From an uncultured beta proteobacterium (lineage in GTDB: Bacteria > Pseudomonadota > Gammaproteobacteria > Burkholderiales > Burkholderiaceae_C): 35,234 nucleotides of DNA. The notes below the pieces were generated by a model. It made no database searches. It was not told where the DNA came from and saw only the letters and a list, made by a program, of their open reading frames with translations. Positions 34,079 through 35,234 of the stretch are shown here, piece after piece. The DNA lies in assembly GCA_903927295.1 (NCBI GenBank), contig CAIYMN010000246.1, forward strand, positions 1 to 35,234, read 5' to 3'. The first letter of the stretch is position 1. Each line of letters starts with the position of its first letter. The translations under genes were made by a program, and so were the position numbers.

Positions 34079-34960
34079 ATGCGCACCCCGGCGTGGGTTC
34101 CCTGGGTCTATCTGGGACCGGCCGCGGCCGTGATGGCTGCGGCCTGCCTGTACCCGCTGTTGTCTGCCTTGCAACTCGGCTTTTACGACTGGAGCATGGG
34201 GACGCCCTGGGGTGAGGCAAAGTGGGTCGGGCTGGATGCCTTCAGCCGGGCCGTTCAGGATCCGTCGGTGTGGCGCTCCCTGCGCACCACGCTGTTGTTC
34301 GCTTTTGTGTGCGTTACGGCCGAGATGGTGCTGGGCATTGCGCTGGCCCTGGCCCTGGAAGGCCAGGTGCGCGCCATGGCCTTCTTTCGCACGCTCTTCA
34401 TCCTTCCGATGATGATTGCGCCTATCGCCGTGGGCTTGACGTGGCGCTATCTGTTCGACGCGCAGTTCGGTCTGATCAACGCCATTCTGGCCGTCTTCGG
34501 ACACGCACCAGTGGGTTGGCTGGCGCAGGAGGACACAGCCTTTATGGCCATCATCATTGCCGACATCTGGCAGTGGACGCCTTTTGTCTTCATCATGATG
34601 ATTGCCGCGCTGGCCAATGTCGATGGTGCCGTGCTGGAAGCAGCGCGGGTCGATGGTGCCAACTGGTGGCAGACCACGTTCCGGGTCAAGCTGCCGATGG
34701 TGATGAACGTGATCGCGATTACTCTGCTGATGCGCTTGATCGATGCCTTCCGTGTGCTGGAAGTGATTTACATCCTGACCTTTGGCGGACCCGGTGATAG
34801 CACCGAGATCCTGTCGCTGCACATTTACAAGACCGCTTTCGTGGGCCAGCGTCTGGGCGGCGCGGCCGCCATTTCGGTGCTGCTGCTGATCGTCGTCGCC
34901 GGTCTGTCCTGGTTCGCGCTGCGCCTGTCCAATCCACTGAAGGATGAGGAGCGTTCATGA
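34079..34960 (+). CDS. Carbohydrate ABC transporter permease (MalF/UgpA type)
   Basis: This 293-residue inner-membrane permease has about six hydrophobic segments. The cytoplasmic EAA loop appears as DGAVLEAARVDGANWWQTTFRVKLP (the EAA-x3-G pattern EAARVDG). It starts 3 bp after the binding-protein stop, and its own stop overlaps the next ATG. The EAA loop should contact the MalK-like ATPase encoded upstream. N-terminal WVYLGPAAAVMAAACLYPLL is typical of sugar-importer permeases. Confidence 0.92.
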   Translation: MRTPAWVPWVYLGPAAAVMAAACLYPLLSALQLGFYDWSMGTPWGEAKWVGLDAFSRAVQDPSVWRSLRTTLLFAFVCVTAEMVLGIALALALEGQVRAMAFFRTLFILPMMIAPIAVGLTWRYLFDAQFGLINAILAVFGHAPVGWLAQEDTAFMAIIIADIWQWTPFVFIMMIAALANVDGAVLEAARVDGANWWQTTFRVKLPMVMNVIAITLLMRLIDAFRVLEVIYILTFGGPGDSTEILSLHIYKTAFVGQRLGGAAAISVLLLIVVAGLSWFALRLSNPLKDEERS

Positions 34961-35234
34961 GCGTCAAAAGGCATCCGGCCTTGGTTGTGGCGCACTACGG
35001 AATGCTGATTTTGCTGGCCGTGGTGTGCGTGGCACCCATCATCCTGATGTTCGCGACCTCGCTGAAACTGCAGACGCAGATTTTCAACACCGGCATCAAC
35101 TTCATTTTTGCGCCCACGCTGGAAAACTACCGCGACGTGCTGGGCGAAGACAGCTTCAAGCGTTACCTGGGCAACAGCCTGTTGGTGGGTGTGGTGTCCA
35201 CGGTCATCACCCTGGTGCTGGGCTGCATGGCGGC
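34957..35234 (+). CDS. Carbohydrate ABC transporter permease (MalG/UgpE type), 5' part
   Basis: The window ends about 92 codons into this gene. The N-terminus (MSVKRHPALVVAHYGMLILL, then VVCVAPIILMFATSLK) and the ENYRDVLGEDSFKRYLGNSLLVG segment match second permeases of carbohydrate importers, which normally run to about 270-300 residues. The ATG overlaps the stop of the first permease gene. The EAA loop lies beyond the window edge. Confidence 0.9.
   Translation, partial: MSVKRHPALVVAHYGMLILLAVVCVAPIILMFATSLKLQTQIFNTGINFIFAPTLENYRDVLGEDSFKRYLGNSLLVGVVSTVITLVLGCMA

Noticed and set aside
33596-34822. 408-codon open frame on the - strand opposite the binding-protein and permease genes
   Set aside because: It is antisense to two clearly homologous genes, its product is low-complexity His/Gln/Arg-rich, and long antisense frames are expected in GC-rich codon-biased DNA.

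Overview
The window looks like a chromosomal catabolic and transport region from a GC-rich betaproteobacterium, most likely order Burkholderiales and plausibly Comamonadaceae. The evidence is two Bug-type tripartite-tricarboxylate binding proteins, a fused LivM-LivG transporter, HyuA/HyuB, and an intergenic repeat at the livG/livF junction of a type I associate with Comamonadaceae. This placement is inference; there is no rRNA or other marker gene.

Region 1 (1-19779, all + strand) is a long catabolic block. It opens with the end of a [2Fe-2S] subunit and the full molybdopterin subunit of a xanthine-dehydrogenase-family hydroxylase, then a MoaD-like sulfur carrier and a CaiB/BaiF CoA-transferase. 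A branched-chain-amino-acid-type ABC importer follows (binding protein, LivH, fused LivM-LivG, LivF), then a Bug binding protein. After a 270-bp MITE-like element come an opine-dehydrogenase-like enzyme, a 3-hydroxyacyl-CoA dehydrogenase-like enzyme, an atypical alpha/beta hydrolase, HyuA, HyuB, a VOC protein, a PaaK-like CoA ligase and an SDR. Many junctions are 4-11 bp overlaps. The set suggests import and stepwise degradation of an aromatic or N-heterocyclic/cyclic-amide acid through CoA thioesters; the substrate is unknown.

Region 2 (19846-23772, - strand) reads lrgA, lrgB, an isocitrate-lyase/PEP-mutase-family enzyme, a Bug binding protein and a second SDR. Its composition looks less GC-rich. 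The two SDRs face each other across a 66-bp convergent gap and both lack the usual YxxxK motif. Upstream of lrgA lies a decayed redoxin gene.

Region 3 (24156-29206, - strand) runs from an FGGY sugar kinase through a DeoR-family regulator and a double-hotdog thioesterase to a TRAP small and large permease. No TRAP binding protein is present.

Region 4 (29345 to the window end, + strand) is divergent from the kinase. It holds an uncharacterised FG-GAP-like protein, a close UlaG (L-ascorbate-6-phosphate lactonase) homologue, and a carbohydrate ABC importer (ATPase, Tat-type binding protein, two permeases, the last cut by the window edge). A 19-20 bp sequence is repeated upstream of the FG-GAP gene and again upstream of ulaG, so one regulator, probably the DeoR protein, may control both. 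Regions 3 and 4 together suggest a PTS-independent version of an Ula-like pathway, with ABC import, phosphorylation by a soluble kinase and lactone hydrolysis. This is the most interesting system in the window. No RNA genes, CRISPR arrays or complete insertion sequences were seen.
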